The notes beneath the pieces were generated by a model that did no database searches, was not told the DNA's origin, and worked only from the letters and a program-made list of their open reading frames with translations. A stretch of 64,000 bases of DNA. It comes from Neoalteromonas flava. GTDB lineage: Bacteria; Pseudomonadota; Gammaproteobacteria; Enterobacterales; Alteromonadaceae. The stretch covers positions 496,001 to 560,000 of the forward strand of contig NZ_PEAX01000001.1 of the NCBI RefSeq assembly GCF_002807685.1, written 5' to 3'. Both the position numbers and the translations under genes were made by a program. This document shows, in pieces, positions 25,911 to 35,358 of this stretch (within the stretch, counting starts at the first letter, position 1; every line of letters begins with the position of its first letter).

Positions 25911-26668
25911 GCCTCTGCCTCCGCGAACGCTTTACCCAAAAACGCATAACCTTCTTTCTCAACCTGCAATGCAAGCGAGGCGTCGCCACTTTTGACAATT
26001 TCACCATTGGCAAGAATATGCACAAAATCAGGCTTGATATAATCCAGCAGACGTTGATAGTGAGTCACGACAATAAAACTGCGCTTGCCGTCGCGTTGAC
26101 TATTAACGCCGTCGGCAACGACCTGTAACGCATCAACGTCTAAGCCTGAATCTGACTCATCCAAAATACACAATGACGGCTGGAGCAAAATCATTTGCAT
26201 AATTTCGTTGCGCTTTTTCTCTCCGCCACTAAAGCCTTCATTCACACCACGTTTCAAAAAATCTAATGGTAAGTGCACTTGTTTGCAGGCTTCTTTCGCA
26301 AGCTTTAGGAACTCAGCGGCTGAAAGCGCTTCTTCACCGCGGCTTTCACGCACAGCATTGACCGCTTCCTTCATGAATTCCATGTTGCTTACCCCTGGGA
26401 TCTCTACGGGGTATTGAAACGCCAAAAACAAACCATTACAGGCACGCTCTTCAACCTCCATATCGAGCAAGTCTTGCTCATTTAGAGTAATGCTACCATC
26501 AGTCACTTCGTAGCCTTCACGCCCTGATAATACGTAGCCAAGAGTACTCTTTCCGGCACCATTCGGGCCCATGATGGCGTGCACTTCACCGGGGTTTATT
26601 TCGAGGTTCAAGCCCTTGAGAATGGCCTTATCTTCCACGCTTGCATGTAAATTATTGATTTTTAACAT
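25907..26668 (-). CDS. sufC: Suf ATPase SufC
   Basis: 253 residues, ABC-type ATPase of the SufBC2D complex. Walker A GPNGAGKST, Q-loop LAFQYPVEIPG, signature FSGGEKKRNEI, Walker B LCILDESDSGLDVD, and the VVTHYQRLLDYIKPDFVHIL C-terminal motif special to SufC. Its ATP cycle reshapes SufB-SufD to let cluster assembly occur. The start lies two bases after the sufB stop. Confidence 0.96.
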   Translation of the reverse strand: MLKINNLHASVEDKAILKGLNLEINPGEVHAIMGPNGAGKSTLGYVLSGREGYEVTDGSITLNEQDLLDMEVEERACNGLFLAFQYPVEIPGVSNMEFMKEAVNAVRESRGEEALSAAEFLKLAKEACKQVHLPLDFLKRGVNEGFSGGEKKRNEIMQMILLQPSLCILDESDSGLDVDALQVVADGVNSQRDGKRSFIVVTHYQRLLDYIKPDFVHILANGEIVKSGDASLALQVEKEGYAFLGKAFAEAEA

Positions 26669-26670
26669 TA

Positions 26671-28107
26671 CTACCCCACTGAGCCTTCAAGACTAATCTC
26701 AAGTAACTTTCCTGCTTCGACGGCAAATTCCATCGGCAGCTCTTTAAATACTTCTTTACAGAAACCATTCACGATCATTGATACTGCTTTTTCAGGATCA
26801 AGGCCGCGTTGTTGACATAAAAACAATTGCTCATCACTGACTTTTGAGGTGGTGGCCTCGTGCTCCACAATCGCTGATGGATTGCGACTTTCTATGTAAG
26901 GGAAAGTGTGTGCACCACATTGATCGCCAATCAGTAACGAATCACATTCGGTAAAGTTCCGCGCTCCATCGGCTTTTGGCCCCATTTTGACCAAACCACG
27001 ATAGGCATTGTTGCTTTTTCCAGCCGATATGCCTTTAGAGATGATTGTTGAACGTGTGTTTTTGCCAAGGTGGATCATCTTGGTGCCAGTATCAGCTTGC
27101 TGACGCCCGCGAGTAAGCGCTACAGAGTAGAACTCACCGACGCTGTTATCACCTTTCAATATACAGCTGGGGTATTTCCACGTGACTGCAGAACCTGTTT
27201 CAACTTGCGTCCAAGATATATGAGCATTAGTGTGGCAAATACCACGCTTGGTGACAAAGTTATAAATACCACCTTTACCGTTTTCATCTCCGGGGTACCA
27301 GTTCTGCACTGTAGAGTACTTAATCTTGGCATTGTCAAGCGCAACCAATTCTACTACCGCAGCATGCAATTGGTTTTCATCGCGCTGTGGTGCGGTGCAA
27401 CCCTCAAGGTAGCTCACATAGCTGCCCTCATCAGCGACAATCAATGTGCGCTCAAACTGCCCAGTGTTCATCTCATTAATGCGGAAATAAGTCGACAGTT
27501 CCATTGGGCAACGCACGCCCTTGGGAATATATACAAACGAACCATCAGTAAAAACGGCACAATTAAGCGCGGCAAAAAAATTATCAGTGCGCGGTACAAC
27601 CGAGCCAATATACTTCTTCACGAGATCCGGGTATTTGTGCACCGCTTCAGAGATCGGGCAGAAGATAACACCAGCTTCTTCCAACTTCTCTCGAAACGTG
27701 GTTACCACAGAAACCGAGTCAAAAACGGCATCAACAGCAACTCCGGCCAGCATTTCCTGTTCATGTAGTGGAATACCTAGCTTTTCGTAAGTGCGCAGCA
27801 GTTCAGGATCAACTTCATCCAACGACTTTGGTTTGTCTTTCATGCTTTTCGGCGCGGAATAGTATGAAATGGCTTGGTAATCGATTTTAGGATAATCCAC
27901 ATGGGCCCATTCTGGCTCTTCCATTTTCAGCCAAGCTTCATAGGCTTTTAAACGCCATTCCAGCATCCACTCAGGCTCACCTTTCATCGCTGAAATACGA
28001 CGGATCACGGATTCATCCAACCCAGCTTCAAAGGTTTCTGACTCAATTTCTGAGTAAAAACCTGCTTCATATTTCCGTTCTAACGCCTGTTCAATTTGTT
28101 CACTCAT
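26671..28107 (-). CDS. sufB: Fe-S scaffold subunit SufB
   Basis: 478 residues, first gene of the sufBCDSATE unit. Conserved blocks: [80 protein letters not shown] and the C-terminal [20 protein letters not shown]. The cysteine-rich core and length match proteobacterial SufB (about 495). It holds the nascent cluster with SufC and SufD. A promoter overlapped by an IscR-type site lies at 28251-28283, separating it from iscR by 227 nt. Confidence 0.96.
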   Translation of the reverse strand: MSEQIEQALERKYEAGFYSEIESETFEAGLDESVIRRISAMKGEPEWMLEWRLKAYEAWLKMEEPEWAHVDYPKIDYQAISYYSAPKSMKDKPKSLDEVDPELLRTYEKLGIPLHEQEMLAGVAVDAVFDSVSVVTTFREKLEEAGVIFCPISEAVHKYPDLVKKYIGSVVPRTDNFFAALNCAVFTDGSFVYIPKGVRCPMELSTYFRINEMNTGQFERTLIVADEGSYVSYLEGCTAPQRDENQLHAAVVELVALDNAKIKYSTVQNWYPGDENGKGGIYNFVTKRGICHTNAHISWTQVETGSAVTWKYPSCILKGDNSVGEFYSVALTRGRQQADTGTKMIHLGKNTRSTIISKGISAGKSNNAYRGLVKMGPKADGARNFTECDSLLIGDQCGAHTFPYIESRNPSAIVEHEATTSKVSDEQLFLCQQRGLDPEKAVSMIVNGFCKEVFKELPMEFAVEAGKLLEISLEGSVG

Positions 28108-28250
28108 GATTTGAACTCGCTTGTTTGACTGTTGTGCCTGAACGTCTTAGCCATTTTGTTAGATGGTATTGCGCAGCGGTTAAAGAATGAAGAAAACCGC
28201 TCATTGACGTTAGAGATTGCAGGCCCCACACAACAAAAAATTAATCCGCA

Positions 28251-28283
28251 ATTTTATAATACCTGAGTAATTTACTCAAAATT
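28251..28283 (-). promoter_or_regulatory. sufB promoter with overlapping IscR-type site
   Basis: On the minus strand TTGAGT (28279-28274), a 17-base spacer and TAAAAT (28256-28251) form a sigma-70 promoter. The 25-mer 28259-28283 matches the type 1 IscR consensus at about 20 of 25 positions and contains a perfect dyad TGAGTAA-T-TTACTCA (28264-28278), lying over the -35 and spacer. Binding here should block RNA polymerase. Confidence 0.6.
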
Positions 28284-28334
28284 TAACGCAGCTAATTTAC
28301 CGCGTTTTGACTGGGGAAATCCCCTCACAAAAGG

Positions 28335-28817
28335 TTAAAGTTGAATACTAACTTCGATGTCATTGCCTAAATTGATGGATTGGCATTTGTCCTGACGTCC
28401 TGCCACTTTTTTCACATCGCGTTTGGCCATTAACTCACCTAATGATATGGCATCAAGAAATTGATTGATGCGGTCGCTCAAGTCTTGCCACAAACTGTGA
28501 GTGAGGCACCGCTCCCCCGCTTGGCAATCGGACTGACCGTGACAGCGTGTAGCGTCAACACTTTCGTGTACGGCTCGAATAACTTCACCGATCGAAATGG
28601 TTTGCGCATCTCGTCCAAGCAAATACCCACCACCAGGTCCGCGCACACTGTCAACCAACTGTTCTTTGCGCAACTTCGAAAAAAGCTGTTCTAAGTAAGA
28701 CAAGGATATTTCTTGGCGTTCAGAGATATCGGCAAGAGGTACGGGCCCCTTAGTTGAGTGCAACGCTAAGTCAAGCATCGCGGTCACGGCGTAGCGCCCC
28801 TTTGAGGTCAGCTTCAT
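28335..28817 (-). CDS. iscR: Rrf2-family iron-sulphur regulator IscR
   Basis: 160 residues. N-terminal winged helix [20 protein letters not shown] and [20 protein letters not shown]; the three cluster ligands C92, C98 and C104, followed by H107, sit in [17 protein letters not shown] exactly as in E. coli IscR. It should bind a [2Fe-2S] cluster and repress Fe-S assembly genes when clusters are plentiful. It controls a suf rather than isc operon here. Two abutting IscR-type sites overlap its own promoter, indicating autoregulation. Confidence 0.93.
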   Translation of the reverse strand: MKLTSKGRYAVTAMLDLALHSTKGPVPLADISERQEISLSYLEQLFSKLRKEQLVDSVRGPGGGYLLGRDAQTISIGEVIRAVHESVDATRCHGQSDCQAGERCLTHSLWQDLSDRINQFLDAISLGELMAKRDVKKVAGRQDKCQSINLGNDIEVSIQL

Positions 28818-28847
28818 GGTTTTTCGTCCCCATTTACAGAGGCGCGA

Positions 28848-28876
28848 ATTCTGCCATAACCTACTATTTTAGTCAA
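28848..28876 (-). promoter_or_regulatory. iscR promoter
   Basis: Minus-strand TTGACT (28876-28871), 17-base spacer, CAGAAT (28853-28848), about 30 nt upstream of the iscR ATG. The -35 and spacer fall inside the first IscR-type site, as in the autoregulated E. coli iscR promoter. Confidence 0.6.
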
Positions 28877-28905
28877 GTATTTACCTGAGTGATTTAGTCA
28901 GGTAT
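28856..28905 (-). promoter_or_regulatory. Two abutting type 1 IscR binding sites
   Basis: Two 25-bp blocks lie end to end, 28856-28880 and 28881-28905. Read on the plus strand, each matches the published type 1 consensus (ATASYYGACTRWWWYAGTCRRSTAT, split here as ATASYYGACTRW + WWYAGTCRRSTAT) at 23 of 25 positions by hand count. They cover the iscR promoter, so apo/holo IscR should autoregulate. Confidence 0.75.
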
Positions 28906-29047
28906 AGGGGCTAATAACGTTTTTTCAGAATTGCTTTCTGTTGCATTTTGAAGAACTCATTAATGCTAAATAATCAAATGATTTGGCTGCTAGGTCAGCT
29001 GGCATATGAAAGCAGTAGTATGATTAATAAATAAGATAGCTTTAAGA

Positions 29048-29077
29048 ACAAAAAAGCCCCATTACGATTGGGGCTTT
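29048..29077 (-). terminator. Rho-independent terminator of the sigma-factor operon
   Basis: 9-bp stem AAAGCCCCA (29053-29061) / TGGGGCTTT (29069-29077), 7-base loop, followed on the minus strand by a T-run. It ends the unit sigma - anti-sigma - coiled-coil protein, 37 nt past the last stop. Confidence 0.85.
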
Positions 29078-29113
29078 AACAAATGTTACAGCTTGATTAA
29101 CTCAGCTGATAAA

Positions 29114-30028
29114 TCAGAACGAATAAATCGTTGCATTACTCAGCAGCTTGTTCGCATCAATTCTTTCTTGCACACAAGATTTCACTTGGTCAAGGGTAAA
29201 CACATATACCCTGTCGCGGGCTTGACGCTTCTCGTCAACATCAAATTGTTTTAGCACAAAGCTGATGTGCTCATTTTTCGGTAATGCCCTGATACCAGAA
29301 CCAAAGCGGCACAAGGTATCCCCTACCCGTTCTTCAAACGCCGACAGGAACGCTTTATCAGCTTGCAAACGCGCTTCCCGCTGCTTCTCAACTTGAGCTT
29401 TTTGCTCAGCTTCTAGTGTATCTGCATACTCATTTAACTCTTGTTTTCGAGCTTGCAATTTTTCACTGGACTTGCGAATTTCTTTTAACTCTTCTTCAAG
29501 TTCTTTTTTGCGCTCTTTATCAGCGCTGCGTAATTCAAAGTTTAGATCCCGTTGGCGACGCTCCAATTCACGCGCCTCCCATTCTAATTCTCGCGCATCT
29601 GATCGCACATCACGCATTTGTTCATGGGCCTCGCGAAACACTTCTTCAAAGTTACGCATCGTATCTTCAATCATGTGTTCCCAATCCTCAGTGATCTCAA
29701 TACTGATCCCATCGCCATTTTCACCAATAATCACCGGGGGCGTTGGAGCCTCAGGCGCACGCGGGATAAATCGACGAAGATCCAAGTCCAACCCTAAGCG
29801 GCGTCGCGAGGTATTGATTTCAAACACCACACCTTGACCGGCGAGATAGCTAGTTTCCAATCCCCTAAAGCGGATTGCAGCAGTATTATCTGACTGCCTG
29901 AACGCAGTGACCAGCACGCTATCCATGATCTCTAATTCTTTACGTAATTCGTCATAATTGGTCGCGGCATTGGCTTGCAAAGCAATCGTCATTGCAACCA
30001 TTCCCGACATCAAAATCTGTTTTTTCAT
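29114..30028 (-). CDS. Exported coiled-coil protein in an ECF sigma operon
   Basis: 304 residues from ATG 30028, chosen because GGAG lies seven bases upstream and a signal peptide begins there (MKKQILMSGMVAMTIALQAN, cleavage near ANAA). A small N-terminal domain (about 24-95, FRGLETSYLAGQGVVFEINT), then a highly charged Glu/Arg coiled coil of about 130 residues (RELEWEARELERRQRDLNFE), then a C-terminal domain with two cysteines (DTLCRFGSGIRALPKNEHIS, VKSCVQERID). No family recognised. It would be periplasmic. Cotranscription with sigma and anti-sigma genes suggests a role in sensing or countering envelope stress. It starts 13 nt after the anti-sigma stop. Confidence 0.7.
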   Translation of the reverse strand: MKKQILMSGMVAMTIALQANAATNYDELRKELEIMDSVLVTAFRQSDNTAAIRFRGLETSYLAGQGVVFEINTSRRRLGLDLDLRRFIPRAPEAPTPPVIIGENGDGISIEITEDWEHMIEDTMRNFEEVFREAHEQMRDVRSDARELEWEARELERRQRDLNFELRSADKERKKELEEELKEIRKSSEKLQARKQELNEYADTLEAEQKAQVEKQREARLQADKAFLSAFEERVGDTLCRFGSGIRALPKNEHISFVLKQFDVDEKRQARDRVYVFTLDQVKSCVQERIDANKLLSNATIYSF

Positions 30029-30041
30029 AATCAACTCCACA

Positions 30042-30728
30042 TTACTCATTCGGTAGCTGGCTGGCACCAGTATTTAAAGACGGTAGATTCGCGCGGATCC
30101 CGTTCTGCGCATAAATTTCTTGTTGTAAATTATTAAGCTGACGCGCGTAAAAAACTTGGTCATCACTGCGTTGCTCGTTGATAAACTTGACTAATTCAGC
30201 AAAATCTTCGCGACGCTCTTGGCGACTTGATGACAACAAATACTCAGCTAGTTTCACGCTGCTTTCTTGCTGTTGCTGATTCAACGCATCAACATATTGG
30301 GCGAACATCGCTTGATTAGACGCCTGGTAGGCCTGAATACGCTGCTCTACTAGGGCGTTAAGCTCGCTATCATTTAGCGCATCTGCAATGCCCACCGATA
30401 GCGTCCCTTCACTTACCGAGACCTGCACGTTACTCAACGTCAACACGATGGCAAAGGCAGAACATGCCAACGAAGTTAGCGATAACTTGGGTGATTGCCA
30501 CCAAGGCGTGTGCTGTGCATTAGTGAATGTTGACTGCTTGTCCCATTGAGGCACGCTCGATGCTACATAATTGTCACTTAAGTTGCTCAATAGGTTGGCA
30601 CTGGCAACGCGCGATGAAAACTCTTCATCCTCAATGCATAGACGCTCAAAAGCCTGGCGTTGCTGATCACTAAGACGGTCATCTAACCAAGCAGCAAATA
30701 ATTCTGACTTCTGCTCTTCGTTATACAT
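30042..30728 (-). CDS. Putative membrane-spanning anti-sigma factor
   Basis: 228 residues. An N-terminal cytoplasmic helical region (about 1-60, KSELFAAWLDDRLSDQQRQA), one membrane segment at about 82-100 (LSLTSLACSAFAIVLTLSN), and a periplasmic helical region rich in Gln (IQAYQASNQAMFAQYVDALN). The topology is that of a group of anti-sigma factors, but the HxxxCxxC zinc motif of ZAS proteins is missing. The start overlaps the sigma gene end by 8 nt, which strongly supports a sigma/anti-sigma pair. It would hold the sigma factor at the inner membrane until a signal arrives. Confidence 0.65.
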   Translation of the reverse strand: MYNEEQKSELFAAWLDDRLSDQQRQAFERLCIEDEEFSSRVASANLLSNLSDNYVASSVPQWDKQSTFTNAQHTPWWQSPKLSLTSLACSAFAIVLTLSNVQVSVSEGTLSVGIADALNDSELNALVEQRIQAYQASNQAMFAQYVDALNQQQQESSVKLAEYLLSSSRQERREDFAELVKFINEQRSDDQVFYARQLNNLQQEIYAQNGIRANLPSLNTGASQLPNE

Positions 30729-31269
30729 ACTCTACCTCCAATTGCCCCTTTAACTTTTCCAATGCACTGTACAGACGCGACTTTACGGTATTAGGCGAAA
30801 CACCTAACTGGTCTGCAATTTCGTCAAAGGTAAATTGACCAAAAAATTTTAATTCAACGACTGCACGCTGATTCACTGGTAACTGCTGCATCGCATTGTG
30901 TAATTGCGCGTTATCCTGACTTTCGGTGAGTTCTCCTTCTGGGCACCTCTGATCTGACCGTATGTCAAGCTCAGGCGTATCATCTAAACTCTGATTCGGT
31001 TTACGGCGGCGATAAAATTCAACACAGCGATAATGCGCAATTTTAAATAGCCAACTTTTGAAGGCGCCTGTGCCTTGATAACTGGCTAGGTTGCGAAACA
31101 CGGAAACAAAAATTTCCTGCATTAAATCCAAACTATCCTCTCGGCTACCGGTCATGCGGATCCCGTAGTTATAAATTGATTTCTCATAGCGATTAATCAA
31201 TGCAAACCAGGCTCGCTTATTGCCGGATAAAGCCTTACTAATTAGTTGTTCATCGGTTTTGGTGAACAC
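30721..31269 (-). CDS. ECF-type RNA polymerase sigma factor
   Basis: 182 residues. Region 2 (about 22-95): FALINRYEKSIYNYGIRMTG, DSLDLMQEIFVSVFRNLASY, FKSWLFKIAHYRCVEFYRRR. Region 4 (about 125-175): LPVNQRAVVELKFFGQFTFD and EIADQLGVSPNTVKSRLYSA. No region 1.1 or 3, so group IV. First gene of a three-gene operon with its probable anti-sigma factor and an exported coiled-coil protein. The -35/-10 it recognises could not be identified with certainty upstream. Confidence 0.92.
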   Translation of the reverse strand: MFTKTDEQLISKALSGNKRAWFALINRYEKSIYNYGIRMTGSREDSLDLMQEIFVSVFRNLASYQGTGAFKSWLFKIAHYRCVEFYRRRKPNQSLDDTPELDIRSDQRCPEGELTESQDNAQLHNAMQQLPVNQRAVVELKFFGQFTFDEIADQLGVSPNTVKSRLYSALEKLKGQLEVEYV

Positions 31270-31365
31270 CTATTCATTCCTGAAATTGGTTACGTGCAGA
31301 TAAAGTCGAGAGGGTTGGCCAAAAAGTTTGATTATTTTTCATTTTTTTGGCCACTTTATGTGTGC

Positions 31366-32283
31366 TCAACGAGCAGATGTTAATGTGTCTATGGGCATTA
31401 GTGGGGCTAAACACTCCGCTAGCGAGCGAAATAGCTGAACTCGGGTTGTGCCATTGCGCCATACCAGACCAATTTCGCGATAAGCGTTATCTTCTGCGGG
31501 CAACGCAATCAGCTCTGAACGTTCAAGAATATCCTGCTGCAACGCTAATTCAGGAATAAACGTATACCCCAGCTTTGCATTAGCTAATTGCACAAGCGTA
31601 TGTAATGACGTAGCCGCCAGACTATTAACTTGCTCGCTGTACTTTAGTCCACATGCGCTGACCGCATGGCCGGTCATACAGTGCTCTTGCTGCAAAAGGA
31701 AAATACTGTTTTTAGGTAAATCTTTTACCTCAATACTCTGATTTTCGGAAGGCTTAACTGAGCGATGCATGACCAAATGAAAAGGGTCATGACCGATGAC
31801 CAATTGCTTGCAACCCGGCGTTTCAAAAGGTAATGCTAAGATCAACAAATCTAGCGTGCCTTCGTTCAATTGCGCTAACAGATTGTCGGTAGTGTCTTCC
31901 TGTAAATGTAGGGCGAGCTCTGGGTAAATGCGTTTAACCGATTTGATTAGGCCCTCAAACATAAACGGCGCGATGGTAGGGATAACGCCCAATTTAAGCG
32001 TGCCACGACGCCAATCACCCGCGTGTGTCGCATATTCCATTAGCTCACGAGCTTCATTGATAATTCGTTTACTGCGTTCAACGATTTCAAGCCCATAAGC
32101 AGAAAATACAAATGACTTATGCTCCCTTTCCAGCAACTGAGCGCCAAAGTGTTCTTCCAAATTCTGGATCGCTGTACTGAGTGTTGACTGGGTGACATGA
32201 CATCGTTCAGCGGCACGATGAAAATGTTGCTCCTGATGTAATACCACGAGGTAGTGAAGGTGTTTAAGGTTCGGCCATTTCAT
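31366..32283 (-). CDS. oxyR: Peroxide-sensing LysR regulator OxyR
   Basis: 305 residues. N-terminal helix-turn-helix HLHYLVVLHQEQHFHRAAER, CHVTQSTLSTAIQNLEEHFG; effector domain with C202 and C211 in LLQQEHCMTGHAVSAC. The nine-residue spacing equals the E. coli redox pair C199/C208, and the flanking HC...C pattern is OxyR-specific. On oxidation by peroxide it should activate catalase and peroxidase genes. Transcribed toward the sigma operon, with the PiT gene behind it. Target genes are not in the window. Confidence 0.88.
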   Translation of the reverse strand: MKWPNLKHLHYLVVLHQEQHFHRAAERCHVTQSTLSTAIQNLEEHFGAQLLEREHKSFVFSAYGLEIVERSKRIINEARELMEYATHAGDWRRGTLKLGVIPTIAPFMFEGLIKSVKRIYPELALHLQEDTTDNLLAQLNEGTLDLLILALPFETPGCKQLVIGHDPFHLVMHRSVKPSENQSIEVKDLPKNSIFLLQQEHCMTGHAVSACGLKYSEQVNSLAATSLHTLVQLANAKLGYTFIPELALQQDILERSELIALPAEDNAYREIGLVWRNGTTRVQLFRSLAECLAPLMPIDTLTSAR

Positions 32284-32371
32284 TGATTTAGTCTATTAAA
32301 TTCACATTCATTAATAGACTAACCAATGATTTATAAAAATAAAACCGATTTTAATCGCAGATCTGCGCCGC

Positions 32372-33643
32372 TTAGGCGACGCCGAAAATCCACTTGAGTG
32401 AGAAGAAGAATATAATCGCTAAACCCGCACCCGCTGGCAGTGTTACCACCCATGAAACTAAGATAGTGCGGATAATGCTAAAATTGAGAGCAGAAATACC
32501 GCGGGCTAAACCAACCCCCAGTACTGCACCAACCAAAGTTTGTGTCGTTGAGATCGGCAACCCAGTACCAGACGCAATGACTACCGTAGTTGCCGCAGCC
32601 ATTTCAGCAGCGAAACCACGACTCGGCGTTAAGTGCGTAATTCCTTGACCGATAGTTTTAATAACCCGGTGACCAAATAAAGCCAAGCCAGCGACAATTC
32701 CGACCCCTCCCAATGGAAGGATCCACCAGGCTAAACTTGCGCTAGAAGTTATTTGTCCACCACTACTTACTACACTAACTACCGCAGCGAGAGGCCCAAT
32801 CGCGTTAGCGACATCATTTGAACCATGTGCGAAAGCCATACAGCAAGCCGTAACGATCATAAGAATGGCAAATACTTTCTCAACGTTGGATTGTTGATGT
32901 TCGAGCGTATCATTAGCATCGAATTTTATCCGGTTGATCATCCAGACACCTAACATGCCAACCCCAACAGCAATTGCTACTGCAAGTAGGTAACCGTGTG
33001 CATCAGGCAAACCTAACCCAACGTGTTTGAGACCTTTTTTGATTGTCACCAACGACATGACAAAGCCTGCTAGAGCCATATAAAATGGTACATAGCGACG
33101 TGCATTTAAAAACGGAGTTTTGGTCTGAAATATCAGCTTATCTGCGCTAACAAAAATACCGTATGCTATTAATCCGGAAATCGCTGGCGTAATAACCCAA
33201 CTCCCCACGATGCCACCAACTTTCCCCCAAGCAACGGCGTCAGAACTAACTCCAACCGCGGTAAATCCGACAATTGCACCAATGATTGAGTGTGTAGTTG
33301 AGACCGGCCAACCTTTAAACGACGCAACGGCTAACCAAATACCTGCCGCGAGTAGCGCGGCGATCATACCCAGGACTAAATATTCAGGCGTAGGAATAAA
33401 ATAATCGGCATCGATAATGCCTTTGCGGATCGTCGAGGTGACCTCTCCACCAGCGAGGTAGGCACCGGCGAATTCAAACACCATGGCGATAATAATTGCC
33501 TGTTTGATTGTTAACGCTTTGGAACCGACGGACGTTCCCATTGCATTGGCAACATCGTTTGCACCAATACCCCACGCCATGATGAAACCAAATAGCGCGG
33601 CGAGAACAATAAGAATGAGGCCATAACTTTGAATAATATCCAC
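32372..33643 (-). CDS. pitA: Inorganic phosphate transporter, PiT family
   Basis: 423 residues, about ten membrane helices. Two inverted PiT repeats: FIMAWGIGANDVANAMGTSV near the N-terminus and CMAFAHGSNDVANAIGPLAA in the middle, plus GWPVSTTHSIIGAIVGF and GTGLPISTTQTLVGAVLGVG. The GANDVANA/GSNDVANA signatures define the family, which carries metal-phosphate coupled to protons or sodium at low affinity. It lies 168 nt downstream of phoU on the same strand. This location may put it under phosphate control; the gap leaves room for its own promoter. Pairing with an upstream phoU is common. Confidence 0.92.
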   Translation of the reverse strand: MDIIQSYGLILIVLAALFGFIMAWGIGANDVANAMGTSVGSKALTIKQAIIIAMVFEFAGAYLAGGEVTSTIRKGIIDADYFIPTPEYLVLGMIAALLAAGIWLAVASFKGWPVSTTHSIIGAIVGFTAVGVSSDAVAWGKVGGIVGSWVITPAISGLIAYGIFVSADKLIFQTKTPFLNARRYVPFYMALAGFVMSLVTIKKGLKHVGLGLPDAHGYLLAVAIAVGVGMLGVWMINRIKFDANDTLEHQQSNVEKVFAILMIVTACCMAFAHGSNDVANAIGPLAAVVSVVSSGGQITSSASLAWWILPLGGVGIVAGLALFGHRVIKTIGQGITHLTPSRGFAAEMAAATTVVIASGTGLPISTTQTLVGAVLGVGLARGISALNFSIIRTILVSWVVTLPAGAGLAIIFFFSLKWIFGVA

Positions 33644-33811
33644 GCTATCAGGCCCTTATCGTTGAAGACACTTCCAGTTTAAACGCAACATTTGCGTATT
33701 CACTGTTAAATATAACCATAGTATTGCCGCTGTAGAAGCATTACTGAAAACCAAACTGCCGCGCATGATACCTTAAGCACTTGCGAAGCCATAGTATATT
33801 TGTCGAAAATT

Positions 33812-34531
33812 TTATTCCGACAGTTCATCTATCTTTTTCTGCATGCTTTCAATTGATGCATGGCGCACATCAGCACCGCCAGATAAGTACACCACATATT
33901 CGCATATGTTTTTACAACGATCTCCCACGCGTTCAAGAGAACGCAGTGCCCACAGCACTTCAAGCCAATCATCCATTAATTCGGGATGCTGCTGCATTTC
34001 CTTCGAGGTATAACTTAACAAAGCCTTATATTGGCTATCAATTCGGTTATCCTGTTCGTATACATCGAGTGCCGCTTGTTCATCCTGTCGGGCAAACGCG
34101 TTAAAGGTGCCGCGCATCATATGAATGATGTGCTCTCCAATGGCTAACATGCTGCTTTTTATGGTTTCGGAAGCGGGTAAGTTATTTTTCGTTACCAGCT
34201 TGGCAATGCGTTCAATTTCGTCTCCAATTCTTTCAATGTCGGTGGTCGCTTTAGAAATTGTCATAACTAGACGCAGGTCACTGGCGGTTGGATGACGTTT
34301 GGCGATGATCCGCATACACTCTTCGTCGATTTGTACTTCCATCGAGTTGACCTTGAGGTCATTAAGTACCACTTTTTCTGCCAAACCTGCATTGTTTTCC
34401 CGTATAGCACGCAAGGTATCAACCATTTGTTGTTCAACTTCGCCGCCCATGGTCAGAACTGAGTTACGCAGGTTTTCTAATTCAATATTAAACCGGCCGG
34501 AAATATGAGTATTAAATTTTACTTGGCGCAT
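33812..34531 (-). CDS. phoU: Phosphate signalling protein PhoU
   Basis: 239 residues, two PhoU helical bundles: LRNSVLTMGGEVEQQMVDTL with VDEECMRI-type metal cluster motif (DEECMRIIAKRHPTASDLR), and GDEIERIAKLV then SLERVGDRCKNICEYVVYLS. The E-x-x-x-D and D-x-x-x-D-R motifs bind iron or magnesium. PhoU couples Pst transport to PhoR and dampens phosphate uptake. It follows pstB by 14 nt, the usual operon position. Confidence 0.95.
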   Translation of the reverse strand: MRQVKFNTHISGRFNIELENLRNSVLTMGGEVEQQMVDTLRAIRENNAGLAEKVVLNDLKVNSMEVQIDEECMRIIAKRHPTASDLRLVMTISKATTDIERIGDEIERIAKLVTKNNLPASETIKSSMLAIGEHIIHMMRGTFNAFARQDEQAALDVYEQDNRIDSQYKALLSYTSKEMQQHPELMDDWLEVLWALRSLERVGDRCKNICEYVVYLSGGADVRHASIESMQKKIDELSE

Positions 34532-34545
34532 AACATTCTCAGTCG

Positions 34546-35352
34546 TTAGCCGTAGCGGCCGGTAATGTAGTCTTCGGTTTGTTTTTTCTTCGGCATAGTG
34601 AATAACGAATCGCTGTCAGCATATTCCACCACTTCACCTTGATGAATAAATGCAGTGTAATCAGATACCCTTGCTGCTTGTTGCATATTATGCGTCACTA
34701 TCACTACCGTGCAGCGCTTTTTTAAACTGATCATAAGTTCTTCTATATACAATGTGGTCAGCGGATCAAGGGCTGACGTAGGTTCGTCCAGCAAGAGGAT
34801 TTCTGGTTGCAAAGCTAACGCCCGTGCAAATACCAAGCGCTGCTGTTGACCACCGGATAATATATTGGCTGATTCAAACAACCGGTCTTTGACTTCGTCC
34901 CACAATGCCGCATCGCGTAACGCTTGCTCCACAGCATCATCTAAACTGCGCCGCTGGTTCACACCCTGTAGCTTCAAACCGTAGCAAACATTCTCATAGA
35001 TGCTCATCGGAAAGGGGTTTGGTCGCTGAAATACCATACCGACCCGTGCTCGCAAACGCGCCACATTTTCACGCGGGTGATTTATGTTGCGCCCATCAAT
35101 TTCAATATCACCTTGATAACGACACCCATCAATCAAATCGTTCATGCGATTAAAACTACTGATGAGAGTAGACTTGCCGCATCCACTTTGACCAATCAGA
35201 GCTGTGATTTGATTTCGGGGGATCCGCATTGATACATCAGTTAACACCTGCTTTTTGTGAAACCACAGATTTAAATTACTAACATTAATCGCCGTTTGCT
35301 CGTCAGACAGCTCTGCCAGGTCTAATTTTTTGTGTTCGAAAAGGTTTAACAT
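34546..35352 (-). CDS. pstB: Phosphate ABC transporter ATPase PstB
   Basis: 268 residues. Walker [10 protein letters not shown], the PstB block [39 protein letters not shown], signature ILSGGQQQR, Walker [18 protein letters not shown] 35352 is taken as the start; a TTG two codons earlier is possible. It energises phosphate import through PstA and PstC. The gene begins 6 nt after the pstA stop. Confidence 0.95.
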   Translation of the reverse strand: MLNLFEHKKLDLAELSDEQTAINVSNLNLWFHKKQVLTDVSMRIPRNQITALIGQSGCGKSTLISSFNRMNDLIDGCRYQGDIEIDGRNINHPRENVARLRARVGMVFQRPNPFPMSIYENVCYGLKLQGVNQRRSLDDAVEQALRDAALWDEVKDRLFESANILSGGQQQRLVFARALALQPEILLLDEPTSALDPLTTLYIEELMISLKKRCTVVIVTHNMQQAARVSDYTAFIHQGEVVEYADSDSLFTMPKKKQTEDYITGRYG

Positions 35353-35358
35353 AATCAA

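Noticed and set aside
27070-27768. 232-codon open frame antisense to sufB
   Set aside because: It lies wholly inside sufB, whose conserved motifs are complete; the antisense sequence has no family features or ribosome binding site.
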